The notes under the pieces: generated by a model
Databases searched by the model: none
Seen by the model: the letters and a program-made list of their open reading frames with translations, nothing else
What the model was told of the DNA's origin: nothing
Shown: positions 34,681 to 43,731 of the stretch, piece by piece
Position numbering within the stretch: position 1 is the stretch's first letter
Layout of the letters: the number at the start of each line of letters is the position of its first letter
Source: Ancylobacter amanitiformis
Lineage (GTDB): Bacteria; Pseudomonadota; Alphaproteobacteria; Rhizobiales; Xanthobacteraceae
Assembly (NCBI RefSeq): GCF_030814815.1
Contig: NZ_JAUSVR010000010.1
Location: 1-64,000 of the forward strand
DNA: 64,000 bases
Direction of reading: 5' to 3'
Made by a program: the position numbers and the translations under genes

Positions 34681-35152
34681 GGGATCCCTCGGTGCGACCA
34701 TGGGTGGGGTTGCCGCTCCACGGTACTGAATGATCGATTATGAAACATTTTGACGCAAGATGGAATTTTCTTCCACAATTATTGCGGAAGGATCAACGCT
34801 CTCGGCCATCCTGAAAACCGGCAGTGCCAGGGTCATCTGCCATTCGCGCGCGTCCACCTCGCGCAATCACGCCGCCCTTCCGGGCGTGCGACCGGCGGCC
34901 CCTGCCGCGGGAAGGAAACTGCCGCACGGGCCCCATGCTGGCGAGGGCCGGGTGCCGGCATCAAATGTTCTGTGATTTTTCATCCATTATTATCAATGGC
35001 TTGAACGGATGTCCGGCCCGCTCGCGTCGGCCCGGGCTACAAAACCGAATGCGTACGCTTGACCGAATTCAGAAAGATTGGCAACAATGGGAACGTTCTC
35101 AGAGAACGTTCCCGCAAGTGGAGCGGCTCCGGGCACGTGGGAGGAAGAAAGA
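34681..35152. promoter_or_regulatory. Divergent promoter region between deoR operon and ABC importer
   Basis: No gene is seen in these ~470 bp. Near the deoR side TGGAA-TTTTC-TTCCA (34761-34775) is a small dyad that could be a DeoR operator. Near the importer side lies the 25 bp palindrome listed separately. The middle is less GC-rich than the flanks. Confidence 0.5.
35089..35113. promoter_or_regulatory. 25 bp perfect palindrome, putative LacI-type double operator
   Basis: GGGAACGTTCTC, one A, then the exact reverse complement GAGAACGTTCCC. Each arm is itself centred on the palindrome GAACGTTC, the CG-centred form typical of LacI-family operators, so two sites lie side by side. It ends 39 bp upstream of the ABC ATPase start at 35153. 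The LacI gene at 40249, at the end of this importer operon, is the obvious candidate binder. Confidence 0.7.
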
Positions 35153-36763
35153 ATGACGGACGCCACAGGCCGCCCCGATACCGGGGAGCGGCAACCCTCG
35201 TTTCGTGAAATGCGTGCCTCGGGCGTCAGCAAGTCCTATGGCGCGACCGTCGCTCTCGAACATGCCGACATCGCGCTCCGGGCCGGCGAGGTTCACGCGC
35301 TCCTCGGCGAGAACGGGGCTGGCAAATCCACTCTCGTGCGCATCTTCACCGGCGCCGTGATCCCCGATCGCGGCGCGATGCAACTGCATGGCGAGACCTA
35401 TGCGCCGCGCTCCATCCTCGAGGCGCGCCAGCGCGAGGTCGCCACCGCCTTTCAGGAACTGAGCCTCGTTCCCAATCTCACCGTGGCGCAGAATTTCCTG
35501 CTGCCGTCGCTGGCCCGGCCGGGGCGCCCGCTGATTTCCGCCCGGCAGGTGATCGCTCGCGGCGCGGAAATCCTGGAGCGTCACGGGCTCCGCCGCATCG
35601 ACCCCGCCGCGCGTGTCGGCGACCTGCCGCTCGCCGAGCGCCAGCGCATCGAGATCGCCCGCGCCATCGAGAATGCCGGCCGCGTGCTCATCCTTGACGA
35701 GCCGACGGCCTCGCTCGCCGAGACCGACTGGCTGTTCGAGCAGATCGGCAAGGCGCGCGCGCGCGGCGTCGCCATTCTCTATATCTCGCACCGTCTTGCC
35801 GAGGTGCGGGAAATCTGCACTGCGGCAACCGTGCTTCGCAATGGCCGCTCCATCGGCACGGTTGGTCTCGGCGACGCCAGCGATGGCGATATTTTCGAGA
35901 TGATGGTCGGCCACCGGGTCGAGCATACGCGCCGGCCGGCGCGGGTGGCGGGCATGGCCAGCGCGCCGCGCCTCGCCGCCGCCGATCTCGCCGGCCACGG
36001 GCTGCGCGGTGTGAGCTTCCAACTCGGGGAAGGCGAGATTCTCGGCGTCGCCGCGCTGGAAGGGCAGGGGCAGCGCGGGCTATTCCGTGTGCTGGCCGGG
36101 CTGGAGACGCCCACCGGCGGGGTGATCCGCGTCGACGGCAAGGCGACCGCCTATCGCACCCCGCGCGCGGCGCTGCGCTGTGGCTCCGGCATCAGCTATC
36201 TCCCCGAGGAGCGCAAGACCGAGGGCATCCTTGCCGGCCTGTCGGCCGCTACCAATGTGGTGTTGCCCTTCCTGCCGCGTGTCGGCCGGGCGGGCCTGAT
36301 CGGCCGGCGCGACGAGGAGAAGGCGGCGTTGCCGGCGGCGCAGAACGTGGCGCTGAGCCCGCGCTATCTCGGCTTCGCCATTGGCGACCTGTCCGGCGGC
36401 AATCAGCAGAAAGCGTTGATGGCGCGCACGCTGGCCACCGGCGCGCGCACCCTGTTGCTGTTCGACCCCACGCGCGGCGTCGATGTCGGCACCAAGGAAT
36501 CCATCTATGCCGCCATCCGCGCCTTCGCCGAGGGTGGCGGCTCGGTGCTGTTCTATTCCTCGGAACTGCCGGAGATCGTCCAACTCGCCGATCGCTGCCT
36601 GGTTCTCTATGGCGGCCAGGTATTCGGCGAACTGGAAGGCGCCGACATCGCCGAACAGAAACTGGTGGCGGCGATGATCGGCCATGGCACGCGCCCGCCG
36701 GCCGGCCACGCGTCCGTCTCCTCCGCCGGTCCCGTTCACGCCGTCGCGGAGAGCGCCCGATGA
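35153..36763 (+). CDS. Ribose-type sugar ABC transporter, dual ATPase (RbsA/MglA-like)
   Basis: GGAGGAAG before 35153 fixes the start (536 residues). The first half has Walker A GENGAGKST, Q-loop and Walker B VLILDEPTAS, but its signature is LPLAERQRIEIARA. The second half has the degenerate Walker A (LEGQGQRGLFR) and good signature (LSGGNQQKALMARTL) usual in RbsA-like proteins. Two permease genes and a binding-protein gene follow with 4 bp overlaps or short gaps. Facing the tetronate operon, it may import that sugar acid or a precursor polyol. Confidence 0.92.
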   Translation: MTDATGRPDTGERQPSFREMRASGVSKSYGATVALEHADIALRAGEVHALLGENGAGKSTLVRIFTGAVIPDRGAMQLHGETYAPRSILEARQREVATAFQELSLVPNLTVAQNFLLPSLARPGRPLISARQVIARGAEILERHGLRRIDPAARVGDLPLAERQRIEIARAIENAGRVLILDEPTASLAETDWLFEQIGKARARGVAILYISHRLAEVREICTAATVLRNGRSIGTVGLGDASDGDIFEMMVGHRVEHTRRPARVAGMASAPRLAAADLAGHGLRGVSFQLGEGEILGVAALEGQGQRGLFRVLAGLETPTGGVIRVDGKATAYRTPRAALRCGSGISYLPEERKTEGILAGLSAATNVVLPFLPRVGRAGLIGRRDEEKAALPAAQNVALSPRYLGFAIGDLSGGNQQKALMARTLATGARTLLLFDPTRGVDVGTKESIYAAIRAFAEGGGSVLFYSSELPEIVQLADRCLVLYGGQVFGELEGADIAEQKLVAAMIGHGTRPPAGHASVSSAGPVHAVAESAR

Positions 36764-37785
36764 GCGATATCGCAACCACATCCGGCGGCGCCGCCCCTTC
36801 CGCCGCCCCTTCCGCCGCCCGCTCGGGCCCGGCCCCACGTCACCGGCTCTGGCGGCTGACGCAGGGCGCCGGCCTGATCCTCGGGCTTTATGTGCTGCTC
36901 TACGCGCTCTACGCCTACCAGCAGCCGCGCGCGCTGGACGCCTATGCCATCGCGGCGCTGATGAACAACACGGCGCCGCTGGCGCTGGCCGCCGCCGGCC
37001 AGACGCTGGTGGTGCTGAGCCGGGGCTTCGATCTTTCGATCGCCGGCGTGATCTCGCTCTGCAATGTCGTGCTCGCCGTCTATCCCCTGGAGGGGCCGGG
37101 CGGGGCGCTGCTCTCGATGCTGCTCTGCCTCGCCATTGGCGGCGCCGTGGGGGCGGTGAATGGCTGGCTGGTGGCCTATCTCCGGCTCCAGTCCATCGCC
37201 GCCACGCTGGCGACCATGATCATCTGCCAGGGCATCGCGCTGGTGATCCTCAACGCGCCGGGCGGCTATGTCTCGGAATGGATCGCCGACGAACTGACGG
37301 GGCGGCTGTGGGGCGCCGTGCCGGTCTCGGGGCTCGCCGTCGCGGCGGTGGTCGGGCTGTGGCTGCTGGTGCGGCGCACCGATTACGGTGTCGCGCTCTA
37401 TGCCATCGGCGCCGACGAGCCGGCCGCCGCGCTCTCCGGCGTCAATGTGCGGCGCACCCGGTTCATCACCTTCGTCGGCGCCGGCATGCTCTACGGCCTT
37501 GCCGGGCTGATGCTGAGCGCGCAGACGGCGACCGGCAATCCCAATTCCGGCACGCCGCTGCTGCTGCTCTCCTTCGCGGCGGTGGCGCTGGGCGGCACGT
37601 CGCTGAGCGGCGGGCGCGGCGGATTGTTCGCCTCGGTGGTGGGGGCGGCGACCCTCACGCTTTTGCAGAAGGTGCTGTTCTCCAGCGGCGTCTCCTCCTT
37701 CTACACCGGCCTGTTCCAGGGCGTGGTGCTGATCGTGGCCGTGGTCTTCAGCGGCCTGCTGACCCGCATCGGAGAGCGGAAATGA
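36760..37785 (+). CDS. Sugar ABC transporter permease 1 (RbsC-like)
   Basis: This 341-residue permease of the BPD_transp_2 (RbsC/AraH) family has roughly ten hydrophobic segments and the family motifs GQTLVVLSRGFDLSIAGVISL, GVNVRRTRF and ALGGTSLSGGRGG. The hydrophilic N-terminus is Ala/Pro-rich. It overlaps the ATPase gene by 4 bp. Its partner is the paralogue encoded next, so the channel is a heterodimer. Confidence 0.92.
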   Translation: MSDIATTSGGAAPSAAPSAARSGPAPRHRLWRLTQGAGLILGLYVLLYALYAYQQPRALDAYAIAALMNNTAPLALAAAGQTLVVLSRGFDLSIAGVISLCNVVLAVYPLEGPGGALLSMLLCLAIGGAVGAVNGWLVAYLRLQSIAATLATMIICQGIALVILNAPGGYVSEWIADELTGRLWGAVPVSGLAVAAVVGLWLLVRRTDYGVALYAIGADEPAAALSGVNVRRTRFITFVGAGMLYGLAGLMLSAQTATGNPNSGTPLLLLSFAAVALGGTSLSGGRGGLFASVVGAATLTLLQKVLFSSGVSSFYTGLFQGVVLIVAVVFSGLLTRIGERK

Positions 37786-38807
37786 CGGCCATGAACGAAA
37801 ATCCCACCTCGCAGGCCCGTTTCCAGCAGAGCGGCGACACGCGGCGCAGCGCCCGCATCAGCGCCGAGACCGTCAGCACCCTCGCGGTGGCCATCCTGTG
37901 CGTGGCGCTGCTGGTCGGCGCGCGCTTCATCAGCCCTTCGCTCGGCTCCTGGTCGCAGGTCGAGACGGTGCTGGTGCTGGGCTCGTTCCTGGTGGTGCTG
38001 TCCTTCGGGCAGGGACTTGTGATCCTCACCGGCGGGCTCGACCTGTCGCTGCCGGCGGTGGCGACGCTGGGCGGCATCCTCGCCACCAACTGGGTCGGGG
38101 CGAGCGATCCCGGCGCCTGGTATCTGCTGCCGCTGGTGCTGCTGGCCTGCGGCTGCGTCGGCTTCCTCTCCGCCGCCGGCATCGTCTGGCTGAAGGTGCC
38201 GCCCTTCATCATGACGCTGGCCATGTCGATCATCGTTTCCTCGCTGCTTCTGGGCTACACCAAGGGCACGCCGCGCGGCGCCGCTCCCGACGCGGCGGTG
38301 GCGCTGATGAAGGGCCATCTGCTCGGCCTGCCGGCGCCGGTGGTGTTTCTTGTCGCCTTCGTCGTGCTGGGCTGGCTGTTCCAGAGCCGCTCGATCTTCG
38401 GGCGCTATCTCTATGCCATCGGCACCAATGTGGAGGCCGCGCGCATCGCCGGCGCCCCCGTCACGGCGATGCGCATCCTGCCCTATGTGATCAGCGCGGT
38501 GAGCGCCGGTTTCGCCGGCCTGATGCTGGTCGGCTATTCCAGCGGCGCCACGCTGCGCATGGGCGACAGCTACCTCCTGCCTTCCATCGCCGCGGTGGTG
38601 ATCGGCGGCTCCTCGATCCTCGGCGGGCGCGGCACGTTTCTCGGCACGGTGGGCGGGGCGATCCTGCTGACCACGCTCGGCACCATCATCTCCGCCATCG
38701 GCCTCGAATTCGGCCTGCGCACCATCATCGAGGGCGCCATCGTGCTCGTGGCACTGCTGCTGCTGCGCGAGGAGCTTTTCCAGAAACTCGGCTCGCTCTG
38801 GCGTTGA
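37782..38807 (+). CDS. Sugar ABC transporter permease 2 (RbsC-like)
   Basis: Starting at the ATG overlapping the previous stop (37782; an ATG at 37791 is also possible), the 341-residue protein is a second RbsC-type permease, with GQGLVILTGGLDLSLPAVATL, YAIGTNVEAARIAGAPV and VIGGSSILGGRGTFLGT motifs. The frame extends upstream as a shadow of permease 1 and is not used. It completes the membrane part of the importer. Confidence 0.9.
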   Translation: MTAMNENPTSQARFQQSGDTRRSARISAETVSTLAVAILCVALLVGARFISPSLGSWSQVETVLVLGSFLVVLSFGQGLVILTGGLDLSLPAVATLGGILATNWVGASDPGAWYLLPLVLLACGCVGFLSAAGIVWLKVPPFIMTLAMSIIVSSLLLGYTKGTPRGAAPDAAVALMKGHLLGLPAPVVFLVAFVVLGWLFQSRSIFGRYLYAIGTNVEAARIAGAPVTAMRILPYVISAVSAGFAGLMLVGYSSGATLRMGDSYLLPSIAAVVIGGSSILGGRGTFLGTVGGAILLTTLGTIISAIGLEFGLRTIIEGAIVLVALLLLREELFQKLGSLWR

Positions 38808-38864
38808 GTCCGGGCGAGCGAGACGAACCACAAGAACAACGCTAAATCTCAGGAGGAAACGACG

Positions 38865-40088
38865 ATGATATCGACGCTGCTCAAGACCGCGACCGCTGCC
38901 CTGCTGCTCGGCGCGGCGTGTCTCGGGGCGATCCAGCCCGCCGAGGCCGGGGCCCCCAAGGACGGCAAGAAGTACAAGATCTATCTGAGCCTGAGCTATT
39001 CCGGCAATGCGTGGCAGTCCGAGGCGGCCAACATCGTCAAGGCGCTTGCGGCCACCCCGCCTTACAACGACCTGGTCGAGTTGAAGGAGGTGATCTCCGG
39101 CGCCGACCCGCAGGCGCAGATTTCCGCCTATGAGAGCATGATCGACGCCGGCGCCGACGGCATTGTCAGCTTCCCGATCTCCGCCACCGCGCTCAACCGC
39201 ACCATCAAGCGCGGCTGCGAGCAGGGCGTGCTGTTCTTCATGTACGACGCCACCGTCACCGAGAGCTGTGCCTACAATGTCAGCTATCTCTCTTCCGGCT
39301 TCGGCGAGAACTCGGCGCAGGCGCTGGTCAACGCGCTCAATGGCAAGGGCAAGATCTTCCTGTCGCGCGGCGTGCCCGGCAACTCGGTCGACCAGCGCCA
39401 CACCGACGGCGCCAAGCACATCTTCGCCAAATATCCCGGCATCGAGGTGGTGTCCGAATATTACTCGTTCTGGGACGACCGCACGACGCAGCAGGAGACC
39501 GCCAAGGCGCTGGCCGCGCATCCCGACGTCCAGGGCATCTGGGCGCAGGCGGGCGAATACGGCGCCATCCAGGCGCTGCTCGACAAGGGCGGAAATCTCG
39601 TGCCGCTCACCGGCGAGAATTCCAACGGCTTCCGCCTCGCCCTCGCCGATCCGGCGATGCAGGCCAAGGGGCTGACCGGCGTCTCGGCCGGCTCGCCGCC
39701 GGCGCAGTCGGGCTATGCCTTCAAGCTGATGATGGAAATCCTCACCGGCAAGCGTGAACTGAAGCCCACCAATATCGAATACCCGCTGCCCTGGGTGCCG
39801 GCCGACAAGGTGAAGCTGTGCGCGGGCGACACGTTCGAGAATGGCTGCAACGTCTTCCCGAAGGACCGCGTGCCGTCCTCCTTCGTCACCGAAGTGCTGA
39901 ACCCGGTGCTGCTGCCCGAGCTGAACATCGATTCGGCGCTGAACGGCACGCCGGTGAAGGGCGCGACCATTCAGCCGCTGCCGGCGGAAGTGACCAAGGC
40001 GGCCAATGAGCCGGGCATCAACTGCGCGCGCTGCGAGGCGGCCAAGGACCAGTACAAGCTGACCAAGGTGCAATCGACGGTGAAGTGA
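38865..40088 (+). CDS. Sugar ABC transporter periplasmic binding protein
   Basis: AGGAGG precedes the ATG. The 407-residue protein has a Sec signal peptide (MISTLLKTATAALLLGAACL, cleavage near AEA/GAP) and a type I periplasmic-binding fold (YKIYLSLSYSGNAWQSEAANIVKAL, MIDAGADGIVSFPISATALN). It is longer than RbsB (about 300) by a C-terminal ~70-residue extension containing paired Cys (LCAGDTFENGCNVF and NCARCEAAK), possibly disulfides. The ligand is unknown; the neighbouring tetronate genes suggest a sugar acid or polyol. Confidence 0.9.
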   Translation: MISTLLKTATAALLLGAACLGAIQPAEAGAPKDGKKYKIYLSLSYSGNAWQSEAANIVKALAATPPYNDLVELKEVISGADPQAQISAYESMIDAGADGIVSFPISATALNRTIKRGCEQGVLFFMYDATVTESCAYNVSYLSSGFGENSAQALVNALNGKGKIFLSRGVPGNSVDQRHTDGAKHIFAKYPGIEVVSEYYSFWDDRTTQQETAKALAAHPDVQGIWAQAGEYGAIQALLDKGGNLVPLTGENSNGFRLALADPAMQAKGLTGVSAGSPPAQSGYAFKLMMEILTGKRELKPTNIEYPLPWVPADKVKLCAGDTFENGCNVFPKDRVPSSFVTEVLNPVLLPELNIDSALNGTPVKGATIQPLPAEVTKAANEPGINCARCEAAKDQYKLTKVQSTVK

Positions 40089-40112
40089 GGCGGCGCGAGC
40101 CGACGCGACCTG

Positions 40113-40162
40113 CCGCCCGGCGCTTCTCGGTGCCGGGCGGCCCGATGCCCGGTCGGGGCATC
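40113..40162 (+). terminator. Double stem-loop after the binding protein
   Basis: CCGCCCGGC/GCCGGGCGG (40113-40140) is followed by GATGCCC/GGGCATC (40144-40162). Neither has a U-tract, but the tandem arrangement about 25 bp after the stop suggests transcription termination or mRNA stabilisation before lacI. Confidence 0.6.
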
Positions 40163-40248
40163 GCGATATCCCGGCTGCGAACGAATCTGCTTTCCTCCCG
40201 CAACGGACCCGACAGCACCGCCGGCGGTGGCGAGACAGGAGACAGGCC

Positions 40249-41292
40249 TTGAGCGACGCGCAACGAGACAAGGGACGCCGGGTGACCGTGAAGGATCTCG
40301 CCCGCGATCTCGGCATGTCGGTCTCGACGGTCTCGCGGGCCTTCTACCCCGACGCGGTCGTCGCCTCGGAGACGCGCCGGCTGGTGCTGGAACGCGCCGC
40401 CGCGCTCGGCTATCGCCCCAATCCCTTCGCCCAGAGCCTCATCACCAAGAAGACCCAGATCGTGGGCATGGTCGTTTCCGACCTGACCAACCCGTTCTAC
40501 CCCGAAGTCATGACCGAGATGACGGCGATGCTGCAGGAGGCCGGCATGAATGTCATGCTCTCCGCCGCCAACCAGCCGGAGAAGATCGACGATGCGGTCG
40601 ACCTTCTGCTGACCTATCAGCCGGACCTCGTCATCGTGCTGGCCGCCAACATGGCCTCGCATGCCCGCGAGAAATGCGAGCGAGCCGGGGCGCCGTGCAT
40701 CTTCTTCAACCGCCTGTCCGCCGACGGCCTCGGTTTCGGCGTGACCTGCGATAATGAGGCCGGCGGCCGGCTGGTCGCCGATCACCTCATCGATAGCGGC
40801 CACAGGCACCTCGCCTATATCTCGGCCTTTCCCGGCGCCTCGACCAATGTGGAGCGGCACCGGGGCTTCTGCCGGCGGGCGGAGGAGCGCGGCTTCGAGC
40901 GCCCGATCGTGATCGAGGCCGGCCGCTTCAGCTACGAGGCCGGCTATGCCGCCGGACTTGAGGCGGAGAGGGCCGGGCGCCCGATTGATGGCGTGTTCTG
41001 CGCCAATGACATCGTCGCCATCGGCTTCATCGCCGGGGTGCAGGAAAGCGGCCGGCTCCGCGTGCCGGACGACCTCTCGGTGGTCGGCTTCGACGACATC
41101 ACCATGGCGGGCTGGCCCTCTCACCAACTGACGACGGTGGCACAGCCGCTGGACGGGATGATGGCGGCGACCGTCCGTCTCGCCCGCGATCTGGCCGTCG
41201 ATCGCCAGAAGGATCCGCACATCCTGCGGCTGCCGCCGGGACGGCTGATCGAGCGCCACACGACGCGCCGGCGCGATGGAGAAACGGCATGA
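40249..41292 (+). CDS. LacI-family transcriptional regulator
   Basis: The TTG at 40249 with AGGAG about seven bases upstream is the most likely start. Residues ~10-60 are a LacI HTH (VTVKDLARDLGMSVSTVSRAFY...GYRPNPFAQSL), followed by the sugar-binding core (IVGMVVSDLTNPFYPEVM, AISAFPGAST-like loop, VVGFDDITMAGWPSHQLTTV). Total 347 residues. It follows the importer operon and is the natural candidate for binding the 25 bp GAACGTTC palindrome at its promoter. The next gene overlaps its stop by 4 bp. Confidence 0.92.
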   Translation: MSDAQRDKGRRVTVKDLARDLGMSVSTVSRAFYPDAVVASETRRLVLERAAALGYRPNPFAQSLITKKTQIVGMVVSDLTNPFYPEVMTEMTAMLQEAGMNVMLSAANQPEKIDDAVDLLLTYQPDLVIVLAANMASHAREKCERAGAPCIFFNRLSADGLGFGVTCDNEAGGRLVADHLIDSGHRHLAYISAFPGASTNVERHRGFCRRAEERGFERPIVIEAGRFSYEAGYAAGLEAERAGRPIDGVFCANDIVAIGFIAGVQESGRLRVPDDLSVVGFDDITMAGWPSHQLTTVAQPLDGMMAATVRLARDLAVDRQKDPHILRLPPGRLIERHTTRRRDGETA

Positions 41293-41843
41293 CGCTGCAG
41301 CGACACACTCTTTTCGATCGCCTGACCACCGTGCACCGCCCGGACTGCGCGCTGTTCGCCGATGGTCCGCTGCCGGCGCAGGTCATGGGCCCGGACGATC
41401 TCGCCCTGCGGCTCGGTTCGGAAACGAGCGGCCGCTACGCCGCCGCGTGCCGTCCGGTGTTCGAGGATCTGCGCCGCGTCGTCGGCCAGCTGGCCGGGCT
41501 GATGATCCTGGCGCAACTCACCGAATCGTCGGAGGTCGCCTGTCTCGCCGAACTGGAGAGCTGCCGGCGGCGCTGGGCCGAGGCGGGCGAGCGGATCGGG
41601 CTGCTTGCCGCTCCCGATGCCCTTATCCCGCATCGGGAGCAGATCGCCGCCGCGCACGCTTTTTCCGGCCTTGCGCTGGGAACGTTCTCTGAACTTCGCC
41701 CGCGCGGCGACAACGAAGCCGCCTTCGACGTCATCTCCCGCCATGTACGACGTGCCTACGCCCATCTGAGCGCGGCCACCGCCGAAAAGGCGGGGCTCGC
41801 CATGGTGGATCTCTCCCATGCCTGTTGCTCCTGCGGGCGGTGA
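41289..41843 (+). CDS. Conserved-looking protein of unknown function
   Basis: The ATG overlaps the lacI stop (ATGA), so translation is coupled. The 184-residue product (MTLQRHTLFDRLTTVHRPDC...) is soluble, largely helical by composition, and ends LSHACCSCGR with three clustered Cys that could bind metal. I recognise no family. Its coding region contains the 12-mer GGGAACGTTCTC (41678-41689), identical to one arm of the palindrome at 35089. Codon use matches the neighbours, supporting a real gene. Confidence 0.65.
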   Translation: MTLQRHTLFDRLTTVHRPDCALFADGPLPAQVMGPDDLALRLGSETSGRYAAACRPVFEDLRRVVGQLAGLMILAQLTESSEVACLAELESCRRRWAEAGERIGLLAAPDALIPHREQIAAAHAFSGLALGTFSELRPRGDNEAAFDVISRHVRRAYAHLSAATAEKAGLAMVDLSHACCSCGR

Positions 41844-41887
41844 GCCGCCGGATCTAAGAACAAATCAGAAAAGGAAGGAAACGAGCC

Positions 41888-42778
41888 ATGTCCGACTATT
41901 CGATCTGGGTTTGCGAATATTCCTACGTCAAGAACTATCACAAGAGCGGCGTGCTCTATGGTGCGCATAACCAGGGCTTCGTGAAGCTTCCCTACTGCTA
42001 CGTCGTCATCAAGGGCCGCGATCACGTCGCGATGGTCGATGTCGGCTACAACGACAAGGACTACGGCAAGGTTCTGGGCGATCGCTTCGGGGTGGAGAAC
42101 TGGCGCAATCCGACGACGGTTCTGGCCGAGATCGGCGTGAAGCCGGAAGAGGTCGACACCTGCTTCATCACCCACGCGCATTTCGATCATTTCGGCAATG
42201 TCGAGGACTTCCCGAACGCCAAATTCTACATCCAGGAGCGCGAGATCGCGAAATGGGTGTGGGCGATGTCGCTGCCGGACCGGCTGCGCTGGATGATGGT
42301 GGCGGTCGATCCCGGCGACATCGTGCGCGGGGCCGATCTCGCCCGGCAGAAGCGTCTGGTCACGGTCAACGGCGCCGTGAGCGACGTGCTGCCCGGCATC
42401 GACCTGCATGCCGCCGATGACAGCCACACCTGGGGCTCGATGTGGGTGACGGTGCGCAATGACGGACAGGCGCAGTCGCAGGACAGCTGGGTGCTCGCGG
42501 GCGACCTCGTCTATGTGTTCGACAATATCCACGGGCCCGGGGCGGCCGTCGACGAGAAGGAAGTCTATACCCCGGTCGGCCTCGCGGTCGGCAGCCAGAC
42601 CAATCTGGTGCTCGCCACCGAGGCCATGATGAAGCAGGTGGGCTACGATTCCCACCGCGTCATCCCGGTCCATGAGGAGCGGCTGCGCGACACCTTCCCC
42701 TCGCGCATCACCCGGGAGGGCCTGCGCATCACCGAGATCTGCCTTGCCGACGGCGAGACCTCGAAGGTGTCGGCATGA
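41888..42778 (+). CDS. Metallo-beta-lactamase-fold hydrolase (AHL-lactonase-like)
   Basis: The 296-residue protein has the dinuclear zinc motif HAHFDHFGN (HxHxDH), DSHTWGSMWV and a late GDLVYVFDN Asp, followed by a final His region (RVIPVHEERL). It resembles the 'N-acyl homoserine lactonase family' branch. Many members hydrolyse other lactones. In a sugar-acid cluster a sugar-lactone hydrolase role is an attractive inference. It follows a GGAAGGAAA ribosome site and overlaps the next dehydrogenase gene by 4 bp. Confidence 0.85.
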   Translation: MSDYSIWVCEYSYVKNYHKSGVLYGAHNQGFVKLPYCYVVIKGRDHVAMVDVGYNDKDYGKVLGDRFGVENWRNPTTVLAEIGVKPEEVDTCFITHAHFDHFGNVEDFPNAKFYIQEREIAKWVWAMSLPDRLRWMMVAVDPGDIVRGADLARQKRLVTVNGAVSDVLPGIDLHAADDSHTWGSMWVTVRNDGQAQSQDSWVLAGDLVYVFDNIHGPGAAVDEKEVYTPVGLAVGSQTNLVLATEAMMKQVGYDSHRVIPVHEERLRDTFPSRITREGLRITEICLADGETSKVSA

Positions 42779-43731
42779 CGCGCCCGGCACCTGACGCGGC
42801 CCATCCTGTCGCCATCGTCGGCGCCGGCCTCGTCGGCTCCGGCTGGGCGCTGGTCTTTGCCCGCGCCGGCTTGCGGGTGCAGGTCTACGATCCCGTAGCC
42901 GAGGTGCGCGCCGGTATCCTGCCCTGGGCGCGGGAGAGCGCGGCCGCGCTGGCGGGGGTCGGCCTGATCGAGGATGTCGAGGCGGTCCTGGCGCGGCTGC
43001 ATGTGTGCGACACGCTGGAGGCGGCGCTGGACGGCGCCGCCTATATCCAGGAGTCGGTATTCGAGCGGGTGGATGTGAAGAGCGCGATCTGCCGCGCCAT
43101 CGACGCCGTCATGGCACCGAATGCCATTGTCGGTTCCTCCTCCTCCGGCATTCCCGCCTCGCGCTTTACCGAGGACTGCACCCATCGCGGGCGTTTCCTG
43201 ATCGCCCATCCGGTCAACCCGCCGCATCTCGTCCCGGTGGTCGAACTGGTGCCGGCACCGTGGACCGAGGCCGAGGCGCTGGAAGGCGCGCGGGCGCTGA
43301 TGCACGCGGTCGGGCAGGTGCCGGTGACGCTCTCCCGCGAGATTGACGGCTTCATCCTCAACCGTCTCCAGGGCGCGCTGCTGAACGAGGCCTGGGCGCT
43401 CTATGACGAGGGCTATGCCGGCCTCGCCGACATTGACGCGACCATCGCCCACGGGCTCGGGCTGCGCTGGGCGTTCATGGGCCCATTCGAGACCATCGAC
43501 CTGAACGCGCCCGGCGGCATCGTCGACTATGCCGCCCGGCTCGGGGGCATGTACCACGCCATGGCCCAGAGCCGCGCGCCGCGCGCCTGGCCGGAAGAGA
43601 CCATCCGCCGGGCCGGCGAGGAGCGCCGCGAGGCGCTTCCGGAAGCGGAACTCGCGGCCCGCCGCGCCTGGCGCGACCGCGCGCTCACCGGCATCGCCGC
43701 CTTCAAGAAGGCCAGCGGACTCGCTCCCTAG
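42775..43731 (+). CDS. 3-hydroxyacyl-CoA dehydrogenase-like enzyme (hydroxyacid dehydrogenase)
   Basis: The 318-residue protein has the Rossmann motif VAIVGAGLVGSGWALVFARAG, SSSSGIPAS and the catalytic HPVNPPHLVPVVELVP motif, then a helical C-terminal dimer domain (GFILNRLQGALLNEA). This short type includes L-carnitine dehydrogenase and L-gulonate 3-dehydrogenase as well as hydroxyacyl-CoA enzymes. In this context a sugar-acid 3-dehydrogenase is plausible. Its stop codon TAG (43729-43731) is supplied by the left end of the 107 bp repeat, so the natural C-terminus may have been changed. Confidence 0.85.
   Translation: MTRPAPDAAHPVAIVGAGLVGSGWALVFARAGLRVQVYDPVAEVRAGILPWARESAAALAGVGLIEDVEAVLARLHVCDTLEAALDGAAYIQESVFERVDVKSAICRAIDAVMAPNAIVGSSSSGIPASRFTEDCTHRGRFLIAHPVNPPHLVPVVELVPAPWTEAEALEGARALMHAVGQVPVTLSREIDGFILNRLQGALLNEAWALYDEGYAGLADIDATIAHGLGLRWAFMGPFETIDLNAPGGIVDYAARLGGMYHAMAQSRAPRAWPEETIRRAGEERREALPEAELAARRAWRDRALTGIAAFKKASGLAP

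Noticed and set aside
37701-40316. 871-codon minus-strand open frame
   Set aside because: It is antisense to the second permease, binding protein and lacI. Its His/Gln/Arg-rich sequence is a reverse-complement artefact of GC-rich genes.
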